Assembly: GCA_017882375.1 (NCBI GenBank)
Contig: JADGPP010000034.1
Span: 1 to 32,131, forward strand
Origin: Solirubrobacteraceae bacterium
GTDB taxonomy: Bacteria > Actinomycetota > Thermoleophilia > Solirubrobacterales > Solirubrobacteraceae
Direction of reading: 5' to 3'
Length of the DNA: 32,131 nucleotides
Within the stretch, counting starts at the first letter, position 1. Every line of letters starts with the position of its first letter. Below are positions 18,820-26,838 of this stretch, one piece after another. The notes below the pieces were generated by a model. The model saw nothing but the letters and a program-made list of their open reading frames with translations. It was not told the DNA's origin and did not search any database. The translations under genes were made by a program, and so were the position numbers.

Positions 18820-20273
18820 CCGCGGCACGCAAGCCGGATGAAGACCGGGGCGAGGATCCGGTGGAGCTGCCGCCGCAGCCGATCGAGTACAGCTCGACGA
18901 CCTCGATTCGTGGGCCGTTGATCGTCGTCGAGGGGGTCGAGGGCATCGGCTGGAACGAGGTCGCCGAGATCCGGCTGGCCAACGGCGAGGTGCGCCACGG
19001 CGTCGTCCTCGACGTCCACCTCGACCATGCGATCGTCGAGGTTCTCGAGGGCACTGCGGGCATGCGGCTGGACGGGGTGCGCACCGCGTTCGGCGGCGGT
19101 CCGATGAGCGTGCCGGTCACCGAAGACTGGCTCGGGCGGGTGTGCGACGGCCGCGGAGAGCCGCTAGACGAAGGCCCGCCGATCCTCGGCAGCCGGCGCC
19201 GCGAGATCACGGGCACGCCGATCAACCCCGCCGTGCGCATCCCGCCCAGCGAGCCGATCATCACCGGCATCAGCGCAATCGACGGGCTTGCGACACTCGT
19301 GCGCGGCCAGAAGCTGCCGATCTTCTCGGTCGGCGGCCTCCCGCACCTAGAGCTCGCCGCCCAGATCGCCGTCCAAGCCGACGTCGCGGGCGAGCCGTTC
19401 GCAGTCGTGTTCGCGGCGCTCGGGGTGACTCACGCCGACGCCGCGTCGGTACGGCAAACGCTCGAGGCGCGCGCCGGCGAGCGCGAGGCGGTGCTGTTCA
19501 TCAACACGGCCGACGATCCGGTCGTCGAGCGCCTAATGACCCCGCGGCTGGCGCTGACGGTCGCCGAGCACCTCGCCTTCGAGTGCGACCGGCATGTGCT
19601 CGTCCTGCTGGCCGATGTCACCAACTACGCGGAGGCACTGCGGCAGGTCTCGGCTGCCCGTGGGGAGGTTCCAACGCGGCGCGGCTACCCCGGCTACCTT
19701 TACAGCGACCTCGCCTCGCTCTTCGAGCGAGCCGGTCGCATGCGCGACCGCGCGGGGTCGGTGACGCTCGTGCCGGTGCTGACGATGCCCGCCGGCGACA
19801 TCACCCATCCGGTGCCCGACCTGACCGGCTACATCACCGAGGGCCAGCTCGTGCTTGCAAAGGACCTCCACGCGCGTGGCGTCTACCCGCCGCTGGACCT
19901 GATGGGGTCGCTGTCGCGCCTGATGCGCCGCGGAACCGGAGCGCACCTTACGCGCGAAGACCATCCCGAGCTCTCAGACCAGCTCTACGCCCTGACCGCC
20001 CGAGCACTCCAGGCGGCCGAGCTCGCCGAGATCGTCGGCGCCGATGCCCTGCCGGCCGCCGACCAGCGCCTGCTCACATTTCGCGCGACGCTCGAGCGCG
20101 AGTTCCTCAGCCAGGGGCAGGAGGAGGCCCGCACGCTCGAGACGACGCTCGACCTCGGCTGGCAGGTGGCCTCGCAGCTGCCGGCTGCCGAGCTGACGAT
20201 GGTCAGTCGCCAGACGCTTGCCGCGCGCTATCGAGCGAAGGAGGGCGATGCCGCGCACGGGCACGTCAGGTAA
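18816..20273 (+). CDS. atpB: V/A-type ATPase non-catalytic subunit B
   Basis: A 485-residue subunit forming the A3B3 hexamer. After an extra charged N-terminus of about 20 residues comes IEYSSTTSIRGPLIVVEGVE. The nucleotide-binding fold shows ISAIDGLATLVRGQKLPIFS and, in place of a Walker A loop, VGGLPHLELAAQIA, as expected for B subunits, which lack P-loop catalysis. LLADVTNYAEALRQVSAARG and RRGYPGYLYSDLASLFERAG are strongly conserved family signatures. ATGA overlap with subunit A; its last 26 nt overlap subunit D. Confidence 0.95.
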   Translation: MTAARKPDEDRGEDPVELPPQPIEYSSTTSIRGPLIVVEGVEGIGWNEVAEIRLANGEVRHGVVLDVHLDHAIVEVLEGTAGMRLDGVRTAFGGGPMSVPVTEDWLGRVCDGRGEPLDEGPPILGSRRREITGTPINPAVRIPPSEPIITGISAIDGLATLVRGQKLPIFSVGGLPHLELAAQIAVQADVAGEPFAVVFAALGVTHADAASVRQTLEARAGEREAVLFINTADDPVVERLMTPRLALTVAEHLAFECDRHVLVLLADVTNYAEALRQVSAARGEVPTRRGYPGYLYSDLASLFERAGRMRDRAGSVTLVPVLTMPAGDITHPVPDLTGYITEGQLVLAKDLHARGVYPPLDLMGSLSRLMRRGTGAHLTREDHPELSDQLYALTARALQAAELAEIVGADALPAADQRLLTFRATLEREFLSQGQEEARTLETTLDLGWQVASQLPAAELTMVSRQTLAARYRAKEGDAAHGHVR

Positions 20274-20868
20274 GGCCGCGCGGCTGGTCCTGCGCCGGCA
20301 GCTCGAGGTCGCGCGCCGGGGCGCGGAGCTGCTCTCACGCAAGCGCCAGGCGCTGCTGGTCGAGCAGCGCCGGCTGCGCGAGGTAGCGGCAGCGGCCACC
20401 GCCAAGTGGTCAGAGTCGGTCGCCGAGGCGGAACGCTGGCTCGCGCGCGCCGCGCTGCTCGACAGTGCCGGCGAGGCGGCGCGCGTCGCCTCCTACACGG
20501 AGCGCGTGCCGGAGCTGACGGTCGCCTGGGAGCCGCTGATGGGCATTGTCCGACCGCGCATCGCCGGCTTCGAGCAGGGCCCCGTGCCGCACATCTCCTC
20601 GCTGGGTGGGAGCTCGGCTCTGCATTATGCAGCGCTCGCCTACCGCCTGGCGACGCGAGCCGCCGCCGAGCAGGCCGCCGCGCAGATCGCACTCGAACGG
20701 GTCTCGCTCGAGCTCGTCACCGTCGCCCGCAGGACCCGTGCGATCGAGCGACGCTTGATCCCGCGGCACGAGTCCGACCTGGCCGCGCTCGAGCTGAGCC
20801 TCGAGGAGACCGAACGCGAGGAGGCCGGGCGACTGCGCCTGCTCGCCCGACGCCGCGAGGCACCCTGA
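20248..20868 (+). CDS. V/A-type ATPase subunit D (central rotor shaft)
   Basis: A 206-residue protein of two long helices, as expected for the rotor shaft inside the A3B3 hexamer. The N-terminal signature is LVLRRQLEVARRGAELLSRK. The C-terminal one is VTVARRTRAIERRLIPRHES, close to the conserved 'RRVNALE..iP' pattern of the family. ATG 20248 is chosen because AAGGAGGG lies just upstream, although only 2 nt away; the in-frame ATG at 20218 is deeper in subunit B. It is the last gene of the operon, and the terminator follows after 85 nt. Confidence 0.88.
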   Translation: MPRTGTSGKAARLVLRRQLEVARRGAELLSRKRQALLVEQRRLREVAAAATAKWSESVAEAERWLARAALLDSAGEAARVASYTERVPELTVAWEPLMGIVRPRIAGFEQGPVPHISSLGGSSALHYAALAYRLATRAAAEQAAAQIALERVSLELVTVARRTRAIERRLIPRHESDLAALELSLEETEREEAGRLRLLARRREAP

Positions 20869-21239
20869 GCCGCGCGCTTCAGGCATCGGCGGGGTCACGG
20901 ATCGGGCGCACTGCACGCCGATATCCGTGGTTGCCGGTGGTTACCGCTGGGTTAAGGACGTGGCGGGCCGCCCACGTCCTTTTCGCGGCGGGTGTAGCAG
21001 CACCCGGGCCCTAGCCACCAAGAGCGTCCGCGTAGCTTGCGCACCCCACGGGGATCAGGAGCGCGCGACTCTGCGAGCCCTCAGCGCGCATCCTCCTGCC
21101 GGCCATGCATGCTGAGCGACGACGGTGACCGGTCCCAGCTCCACGCGAACGCACAGCTCGTCGATGCCCTCGTGGCCACGCGGTCACCGCGCGGGAAGGG
21201 CTTACGTCGAGCTGCCAACCAAAAGCTGGACTGCGGTGC
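20869..21239. other. Intergenic region after the ATPase operon
   Basis: About 370 bases between the convergent ends of the ATPase operon and the ferredoxin gene. It contains the terminator at 20954-20984. The remainder shows no recognisable gene; a minus-strand open stretch from about 21190 to 21060 lacks a start and matches nothing known. Confidence 0.4.
20954..20984 (+). terminator. Intrinsic terminator of the ATPase operon
   Basis: A perfect 10-bp stem AAGGACGTGG / CCACGTCCTT with an 8-nt loop is followed directly by TTTC, giving four T residues in a row at 20980-20983. It is the clearest rho-independent terminator in the window. It is placed 85 nt after the subunit D stop. Confidence 0.85.
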
Positions 21240-21509
21240 TCATCTCTGAACGTGCCTGTAGTAGGAGGCGTTCTTCTCGATGTAGCGCTGCCACTCGGAC
21301 GGGACCTGGTCCTCGGGGGTGATCGCGTCGACGGGGCACGCCTCGACGCACGCGTCGCAGTCGATGCACTCCTCCGGGTCGATGTAGAGCTGCTCAGCTT
21401 CCTCGAACCCAGGCTCGTCCGGGGTTGGATGGATGCAGTCCACCGGGCAGACCTCCACGCACGACGTGTCCTTGGCGCCGATGCACGGCTCGTTGATCAC
21501 GTAAGTCAC
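21240..21509 (-). CDS. fdxA: 7Fe ferredoxin (FdxA-like)
   Basis: An 89-residue electron carrier with the cysteine pattern of [3Fe-4S][4Fe-4S] ferredoxins. The first group is Cys9, Cys17, Cys21 and Cys25 (CIGAKDTSCVEVCPVDC), where an Asp replaces the central cysteine of the 8Fe type. The second group is Cys48, Cys51, Cys54 and Cys58 (CIDCDACVEACP). The C-terminal tail EWQRYIEKNASYYRHV is typical of this family. GTG start with the excellent AGAAGGAGG 7 nt upstream. It is divergent from a regulator gene with a putative iron-sulfur site, so it may be a target of that regulator. Confidence 0.93.
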   Translation of the reverse strand: MTYVINEPCIGAKDTSCVEVCPVDCIHPTPDEPGFEEAEQLYIDPEECIDCDACVEACPVDAITPEDQVPSEWQRYIEKNASYYRHVQR

Positions 21510-21524
21510 CGACGGCCTCCTTCT

Positions 21525-21602
21525 GTGGTCTTTATTACATCTTTAGTGGGATAAACTCTACCATGCGTCCCTTGGTTTTCCTAGCATTACTGTGCAAAAC
21601 TC
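21525..21602. promoter_or_regulatory. AT-rich divergent promoter region, ferredoxin versus SufR-like regulator
   Basis: This stretch is clearly more AT-rich than its surroundings. On the minus strand TAGAGT (21560-21555) could serve as the -10 for the ferredoxin, leaving a leader of about 40 nt that carries its ribosome binding site. On the plus strand TACTGT (21588-21593) lies 9 nt before the TTG at 21603. An operator shared by both genes is likely here, but no clean palindrome was found. Confidence 0.5.
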
Positions 21603-22292
21603 TTGATCGTGATCGACCTCCCGCTCGCGACTTCTCCTGAGGACGCGCTGGCCCAGCCGACCAGGGCGCGCCTGTTCGAGCTGCTGGGCGAGCTCAAGCG
21701 TCCGGCCGGCACGGTCGAGCTCGCGGAGCGTCTCAGCCTTCATCCCAACGGCGTACGCGCGCACCTCGGACGCCTTGAGCGCGCCGGGCTGGTGACGCGC
21801 GCCCGCGCGCGCCGCGCGCGCGGTCGGCCGCGCGACGCGTGGACGATCGCATCTGACGCGCGACCGGGCGGGCGTGCGCCGCACGCCTACGCCGAGCTCG
21901 CCCGCTGGCTCGCCCGCTCGATGCGCTCCGGACCCGGCAGCCTGCGTGCTATCGAGGCCACCGGCCGTGAGATCGGAGGGGAGCTCGCATCGTCGGACGG
22001 AACGCTCGGCGAGGACGCGCTGCAGGGCACGCTGACCGCACTCGGCTTCCAGCCCGAGGTGCAGCTCCGCAAGGGCGATCGGCTCACGGTCCGCCTGGGC
22101 AACTGCCCCTACCGCGACGCCGTGCGAGAAAACCAGCCGGTCGTCTGCACACTGCACCGAGGCATCACCCGCGGTCTGCTCGACGTGCTCGACCCCCGGA
22201 CCAAGCTTGCCGGGTTCGTCCCGCACGACCCCGACAAGGCCGGCTGCCTTATCGAGCTCAGCGGGATCCACGCCGCGCCCGAGACGAAATGA
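21603..22292 (+). CDS. SufR-like winged-helix regulator with C-terminal cysteine (Fe-S) domain
   Basis: A 229-residue regulator. The N-terminal winged helix (about 15-82) has LSLHPNGVRAHLGRLERAGL and ends in GRPRDAW, as in the ArsR/DeoR-like SufR group. The C-terminal domain carries Cys168 in NCPY, Cys182 in VVCTLH and Cys215 in AGCLIEL, spaced like the iron-sulfur ligands of SufR-type regulators, with His185 nearby. By analogy it may sense iron-sulfur status, oxygen or nitric oxide. The start is TTG 21603 or GTG 21609; the latter is more usual. It overlaps a small membrane gene by 4 nt, and a hemerythrin follows. It is divergent from the ferredoxin. The family assignment is from pattern memory. 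Confidence 0.75.
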   Translation: MIVIDLPLATSPEDALAQPTRARLFELLGELKRPAGTVELAERLSLHPNGVRAHLGRLERAGLVTRARARRARGRPRDAWTIASDARPGGRAPHAYAELARWLARSMRSGPGSLRAIEATGREIGGELASSDGTLGEDALQGTLTALGFQPEVQLRKGDRLTVRLGNCPYRDAVRENQPVVCTLHRGITRGLLDVLDPRTKLAGFVPHDPDKAGCLIELSGIHAAPETK

Positions 22293-22501
22293 GCACCAGG
22301 CCGGGACACCACACGCCAACGGCAGTCCGGCGTTGGCGCCGACGGGCCTTCGCTCCCGAGGCACCCCGCCCGAGTGAACTGCTCGTGGCGTTCTTCCTGC
22401 TCGGCACTCCCGCAGCCGCGATCACGGCGGCCGTGGCGGGCCTGCTGGCGATCCGCGTGCTCGCGCTTGCGCTACGCGCCGTGGGACCCACAGCGTCATG
22501 A
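22289..22501 (+). CDS. Small single-helix membrane protein
   Basis: A 70-residue protein. The first 30 residues are strongly basic and include RRWRRRAF. The rest is one long hydrophobic segment (about 31-63), probably a transmembrane helix. ATGA overlaps on both sides couple it to the SufR-like regulator and to the hemerythrin, which is the main support that it is a real gene. No family recognised. It might anchor or accompany the hemerythrin at the membrane, but nothing in the sequence proves it. Confidence 0.6.
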   Translation: MSTRPGHHTPTAVRRWRRRAFAPEAPRPSELLVAFFLLGTPAAAITAAVAGLLAIRVLALALRAVGPTAS

Positions 22502-22926
22502 AGCGCCATCCCGCCCTCGTCCCCCTCTCGCGTGATCACCATCACGCGCTCGTGATCGCCCAGCGTCTGCGCCGCGCGACTGCCGAGACCGCCACGGAGA
22601 CAGTCCGGGCATTCCTCAGCCACTGGGACACCGAGGAGAAGCTGCACTTCCGCATCGAGGAGGAGCTTCTGCTCCCGGCCTATGCCGCTCACGGCGCGCC
22701 CGACCACCCGGCGATCATCCGCATGCTCCTCGACCACATACTTATCCGACGCGACGTGGTCCGGCTTGGCAGCACCCCGCCGCTCGAGCTGCTCCATGAC
22801 TTCGGAGCGCGACTCGCAGACCATGTCCAGCTCGAGGAGCACGAGGTCTTCCCCCTGATCGAGGCGACACTTCCCGAATCCGAGCTACAAGCGCTCGGCG
22901 ATCGCATACGCGACGCCACGCATTGA
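22498..22926 (+). CDS. Hemerythrin (HHE) domain protein
   Basis: A 142-residue four-helix protein with a complete set of di-iron ligand candidates: a histidine of RDHHHAL (14-16), His50 and Glu54 in HFRIEEE, His80 in LLDH, and His109 with Glu113 or Glu114 in HVQLEEHE. Such proteins bind oxygen or nitric oxide or take part in iron-sulfur repair. ATG overlaps the previous stop. The location behind a SufR-like regulator and opposite a ferredoxin suggests a response to oxidative or nitrosative damage. No signal peptide; cytoplasmic. Confidence 0.88.
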   Translation: MKRHPALVPLSRDHHHALVIAQRLRRATAETATETVRAFLSHWDTEEKLHFRIEEELLLPAYAAHGAPDHPAIIRMLLDHILIRRDVVRLGSTPPLELLHDFGARLADHVQLEEHEVFPLIEATLPESELQALGDRIRDATH

Positions 22927-23273
22927 CCTCGGGCGAGCACACCAGGATCCCCCAGCGTTCCGAGCGGCAAGACTCGCGACTCTCTGCGCGTTGACGACTG
23001 AGTCCGCGAGAAGCGGCGGCGGACAGCCGGTCGACGAGCAGGGCCCGATCGTGCTCCCGATAGGCGACAGTGGTCGGCGCGGTTCCCGCGCCGACCATCC
23101 ACCGACACGAGCGAAACCGGGCTTATGCGCCTACGGGCCCGTCGAGCGGTTGCGAGGAGCAACACCTCTGGTCTTGTAGCGAACGTAACAAAGTGGTAGA
23201 AGGGGGGTAGCCTGGGTCGAGGGTCACCCTCGACGTCAGTCGATCGGCGCCGACAAACGGATAGGAGACGGAA
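22927..23273. other. Intergenic region upstream of the lipase-like gene
   Basis: About 350 bases with no gene. It holds the strong hairpin at 23071-23097. Further on, a moderately AT-richer stretch at 23170-23205 (TTGTAGCGAACGTAACAAAG within it) is the likely promoter area. An AGGAG at 23263-23267 lies 6 nt before the ATG at 23274. Confidence 0.45.
23071..23097. terminator. Perfect 12-bp hairpin after the hemerythrin gene
   Basis: TGGTCGGCGCGG pairs exactly with CCGCGCCGACCA across a TTC loop. No T-run follows, so on either strand it would be a U-less terminator, or a protein or RNA-processing site. It lies 145 nt after the hemerythrin stop and 177 nt before the next gene. Confidence 0.5.
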
Positions 23274-24572
23274 ATGCCCAGCACCGACACGGCAACGGCC
23301 GGCATGGAGTCGACCAGCACCGGCGATGGCGTCGAGATCTCTGCGCCGAACGAGGTTCGGGCGCTGAGCGCCCTGGCTTTTGACGAGTTGCGCAGTTTCC
23401 CCGGCGCGATCCGCGACATGCACCTCGGCATCGCCGAGCGCGCCTTCCGTGGCGTGGGCCCGGCGGGTCGCCCGGTGCAGCTCATCCACGACGCGCTGTC
23501 GAGTCGCGCCTATGGCGCGATCGGCGCGGGCGCCTCAGCGCTCGGGAAGGCCGCCGACACGGCGATGGAGCGACGCGGGGTCGGCGAGCGGACCTCGCTG
23601 TCCACCACCCAGAAGGGCAGTTTCGGGCTCGCCGTGCTCAATGGCCTCATCGGGGACCGGCTGGAGCGCGAGGGCAGCGCGCTTGCCCAGGCCGCCTCAG
23701 CGCGGATGCACGGTGAGCGGATCGGGCTGAATGAGCCCTCGCTTCGCGACGCGTTCCCGCAGGCCACTCCTCGCCTGGCAGTCTTCATACACGGGCTGAC
23801 CGGGGATGAGTTCTGCTGGTCCTGGGGCGCCGAGGACGCGTATGGCGAACGGCTGGCCTCGGACCTCGACTGCACGGCGGTCTACCTGCGCTACAACAGC
23901 GGCCTGCACATCTCCGAAAACGGCCGCACGGTGGCGGCGCTGCTCGAGGAGCTCGTGGAGGCATGGCCGGTCGAGGTCGACCAGATCGCACTGGTCGGCC
24001 ACTCGATGGGCGGCCTGGTCGCGCGCAGCGCCGCCCATCAGGCGGATGAGCGCGACCACACCTGGGTACGGCACGTCCGGCATGTCGTCTCGCTGGGGAC
24101 CCCCCACCACGGTGCTCCCCTGGAGCAGGGGGCGCACCGGGCCGCGGTGGCGCTGCACAAGCTGCCCGAGACTCGGATGCTGGCAAGCTTCCTGAAAAAG
24201 CGCAGCGCCGGCATTCGCGACCTGCGCCACGGATCGCTGGTCGACGAGGACTGGCGGGGCCGCGACCCCGAGGCGCTGCGCGCGGTCGCCTGCCAGGAGG
24301 TGCCGCTGCTGCCAGGAGCAACCCACTGCTTCGTCTCAGCAACCATCACCCACGACCCGAAGCACCCGCTCGGACGCCTGCTCGGCGACATCCTCGTCCT
24401 GAAGCCCAGCGCCAGCGGCCAGAGCAAGACCCGGCGGATCCCCTTCCGCGACGAGCACGGACATCACATAGGAGGCACCCACCACCTCGCGCTGCTCAAC
24501 CACCCCGAGGTCTACGAGCGCCTCCAGGACTGGCTGGCAACGGCACCCCAGGCACTCGCCGCTCCCGCCTGA
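23274..24572 (+). CDS. PGAP1/lipase-like alpha/beta hydrolase
   Basis: A 432-residue serine hydrolase. The first 165 residues form a helical leader without a signal peptide. The hydrolase core starts at LAVFIHGLTGDEFCW. The nucleophile is Ser244 in VGHSMGGLVA. A conserved LGTPHHGAPLEQGA segment follows, typical of PGAP1-like and triacylglycerol-lipase-like enzymes. The likely catalytic histidine is in GTHHLALLNH near the C-terminus. The substrate is probably a lipid ester; the WS/DGAT gene downstream fits a role in storage-lipid turnover, by inference. ATG with AGGAG 6 nt upstream. Confidence 0.87.
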   Translation: MPSTDTATAGMESTSTGDGVEISAPNEVRALSALAFDELRSFPGAIRDMHLGIAERAFRGVGPAGRPVQLIHDALSSRAYGAIGAGASALGKAADTAMERRGVGERTSLSTTQKGSFGLAVLNGLIGDRLEREGSALAQAASARMHGERIGLNEPSLRDAFPQATPRLAVFIHGLTGDEFCWSWGAEDAYGERLASDLDCTAVYLRYNSGLHISENGRTVAALLEELVEAWPVEVDQIALVGHSMGGLVARSAAHQADERDHTWVRHVRHVVSLGTPHHGAPLEQGAHRAAVALHKLPETRMLASFLKKRSAGIRDLRHGSLVDEDWRGRDPEALRAVACQEVPLLPGATHCFVSATITHDPKHPLGRLLGDILVLKPSASGQSKTRRIPFRDEHGHHIGGTHHLALLNHPEVYERLQDWLATAPQALAAPA

Positions 24573-24607
24573 AGCTCGACGGGTCACCGAGCACGCTCGT
24601 TGGTCGT

Positions 24608-24634
24608 CCGGGCGCAAATGAGCAGGACGCCCGG
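24608..24634 (+). terminator. Possible terminator hairpin after the lipase-like gene
   Basis: CCGGGCG (24608-24614) pairs with CGCCCGG (24628-24634) across a 13-nt loop. TGTTT follows after a few bases. It is weaker than the terminator at 20954 but well placed, 36 nt beyond the stop. Confidence 0.4.
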
Positions 24635-24806
24635 GTGATCTGTTTGCGTAGCTTGAGCATGGCCACGTCCGAACTCTCTACGGATGGCACCGCCGGCGGG
24701 CCGGCCTATGGTCCTAGCTGAGGCGGTGGCAGGCGAGTGCTCGTCGATGGGCTTCCGTGAATGCAGTGGTGGCGGGACACACGTCCCGGGAAGGAGACAG
24801 ATTTCA

Positions 24807-25103
24807 ATGCCAGAGACCGAGGTTCGGGGCGGCGCAGTCGACCAGGCTGCCGAGCTCTCCGAGGAGGTGTTCGCGTCAGTCGAGTCGGGGCAGCGGGCTG
24901 CGATCGGGGCGGTGCGCAAATTCGTCGACACCGTCGACGAGAAGCTGCCGTCACTCGGCGATGAGCATCCGTCCAGGCGGCAAGACATCATCGACGCGGC
25001 GTTGGAGATGGCCGACCAGCTGGTTCACACCGAGTACGACTTCCTTCGCAAGGTCGCGCACAGTGCAGGCAAGGCGCTAGGCAGACCGGACGACGGGAAG
25101 TAG
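24807..25103 (+). CDS. 98-residue helical protein of unknown function, phasin-like candidate
   Basis: A short, soluble, helix-rich protein with heptad-like amphipathic stretches: AVDQAAELSEEVFASVESGQ, AAIGAVRKFVDTVDEKLP, and a C-terminal helix ending EYDFLRKVAHSAGKAL. No cysteines, no signal, no transmembrane helix. ATG with AAGGAGA 9 nt upstream. The repeated amphipathic pattern, and a location between a lipase-like gene and a WS/DGAT gene, would suit a lipid-droplet or granule surface protein. That is inference; the family was not identified. Separated from the WS/DGAT gene by a perfect hairpin at 25112-25144. Confidence 0.7.
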   Translation: MPETEVRGGAVDQAAELSEEVFASVESGQRAAIGAVRKFVDTVDEKLPSLGDEHPSRRQDIIDAALEMADQLVHTEYDFLRKVAHSAGKALGRPDDGK

Positions 25104-25111
25104 GGCGGCTT

Positions 25112-25144
25112 CTTGCGCGGCCGGCGCCGCGTCGGCCGCGCAAG
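25112..25144. terminator. Perfect 12-bp hairpin between the helical protein and WS/DGAT
   Basis: CTTGCGCGGCCG and CGGCCGCGCAAG are exact inverted repeats separated by 9 nt. It begins 9 nt after the stop of the upstream gene. There is no T-run. It may terminate or attenuate transcription, or protect the upstream message so that the small protein is made in excess over the acyltransferase. Confidence 0.55.
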
Positions 25145-25181
25145 GCTCAAAGCGGTCGACGCGGCGGCTTCCCTTCTTGCC

Positions 25182-26735
25182 ATGAGCGAGCACCTCACAC
25201 CCCTTGATGCGACGTTCCTCGAGCTCGAGGAGGTCGATGAGAGCGCACACATGCATACCGGCGTGATCATGGTCTTCGATCCTCAACCGCGCGGTGGTTC
25301 GCCGTCGCGCGAGGAAGTATGCCGGTACCTCGCGAGCCGGCTTGGGCAGCTGCCGCGCTACCGCCAGCGCCTGTCGGAGCCGCACACGGGCGGGATGTCG
25401 TGGCCCGAATGGCAGGACGATCCCGCATTTGACATCGGCAGGCACGTAGCCCGCGCGGCACTCCCCGCCCCCGGAGGCGATGAGGAGCTCGCGGAGTGGG
25501 CATCGGGCTTCTTCTCGCAGCGCTTGGATCGCCATCGGCCACTGTGGGAGATGGCGCTCGTCGAGGGGCTCGCCAACGGCAGATGGGCAATCGCCACCAA
25601 GACGCACCATTGCATGGTCGACGGTGTCGGCTCGGCGGACGTCGGCCACCTGCTGCTCGACACTACCGCGGACGCGGCGCCGGTTGATCCATCGTCGCCG
25701 TCCTTCGCGAGCGACGGGAGCGGCGCAGGCGCGCCCTCCTCTCTCGATGCCGACCGACCCACCTCCCACGCCCACCCCGCCACGCCCGGCTCGCTGGCTC
25801 GTCTGGCGCACGCATGGGCGGGACTGCTACCGGTCGACACCATGGTCCACGCCGCCGAGATGGGAACCCATGGGGTCCTTCACCCGCGTGACGCGCTGCG
25901 CAGTGCGAAAGCGGCGGTCGCCGTGATCGTGCGTGAGGAGCTGCGCGCGGCGCCGCGCACGAGTCTCAATCGGCCGATCGGCACGCTGCGCCGTTTCGAG
26001 GTCGTGCGCGTCCCGCTCGCGGACCTAAAGGAGATCAAGAACTCTCTCGGCGGCACGATCAACGATGTCGTACTCGCGGTCACCGCAAGCGGCCTCAGGG
26101 CGCTGCTCCAGTCGCGCGGCGAGGCACTGCCCGCGGGAGGGCTGCGAGCGATGGTCCCGATCAACGTCCGCGCTGCCGGGGAGCGCCTCGCACTGGGGAA
26201 CCGAGTCTCCTCGCTATACGTGGAGCTGCCTGTCGCGGAGGCGGATCCAGTGCTGCGCTATGGCGAAACCGTGGCCCGCTCGGACTCGCTGAAGTCCGAG
26301 GGACAACAGGCGCTGGGCACCACTGCCGTGATCGAGCTGGCAGGACTGGCGCCACCGGTAATCCATGCCACCATGGCGCAGGCCATCTACGCCACGCGGC
26401 TGTTCAACGTGACCGTCACCAACGTGCCCGGTCCTCAGCAGACGCTATACGCCTTGGGGGCGCCAATGCGCGAGGTCTATCCGCTTGTGCCGCTCGCCGC
26501 CGAGCACGCCGTCGGAGTTGCCGCGGCGAGCTATGACGGCAACGTGTTCTTCGGCGTGGTCGCCGACCGCGACGCGGTGCCAGACCTCGAGGTTCTGCTG
26601 AGCTCCCTGGCTGCCTCGGTCCAGGACCTTTTGTCTGCGGCCCGCTCGGACGGAGGGGTCTCAGCCGACGGCGCCCCTGGCGACTCGCGCCCCCGCCGAC
26701 CACGCGCGGCTCACGATGCGAACGGCGTGCGCTGA
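25182..26735 (+). CDS. Wax ester synthase / diacylglycerol acyltransferase (WS/DGAT)
   Basis: A 517-residue O-acyltransferase that esterifies fatty alcohols or diacylglycerol with acyl-CoA, making wax esters or triacylglycerol. The family opening is LTPLDATFLELE. The catalytic motif HHxxxDG is HHCMVDG (142-148). The second conserved block (NDVVLAV, with NVRAAGERLALGNRVSSLYV) and the NVPGPQQTLYALGAPMREVY segment are present. The enzyme would act at the membrane or lipid-droplet surface. ATG 25182 gives the family-typical start; the frame is open to 25113 without support. No Shine-Dalgarno sequence is visible. An Ala/Ser-rich insert lies around 165-205. Preference for wax ester or triacylglycerol cannot be read off. 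Confidence 0.92.
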   Translation: MSEHLTPLDATFLELEEVDESAHMHTGVIMVFDPQPRGGSPSREEVCRYLASRLGQLPRYRQRLSEPHTGGMSWPEWQDDPAFDIGRHVARAALPAPGGDEELAEWASGFFSQRLDRHRPLWEMALVEGLANGRWAIATKTHHCMVDGVGSADVGHLLLDTTADAAPVDPSSPSFASDGSGAGAPSSLDADRPTSHAHPATPGSLARLAHAWAGLLPVDTMVHAAEMGTHGVLHPRDALRSAKAAVAVIVREELRAAPRTSLNRPIGTLRRFEVVRVPLADLKEIKNSLGGTINDVVLAVTASGLRALLQSRGEALPAGGLRAMVPINVRAAGERLALGNRVSSLYVELPVAEADPVLRYGETVARSDSLKSEGQQALGTTAVIELAGLAPPVIHATMAQAIYATRLFNVTVTNVPGPQQTLYALGAPMREVYPLVPLAAEHAVGVAAASYDGNVFFGVVADRDAVPDLEVLLSSLAASVQDLLSAARSDGGVSADGAPGDSRPRRPRAAHDANGVR

Positions 26736-26838
26736 TCGCTCAGGCCAGCAGGCAACGCGCTCGGCTCAATGAAACCATCGGGCCTGAACGCCTGCTCACC
26801 GCCAACCTCGCCGATCGGCTGGGTCTCGGTTGTCGAAG

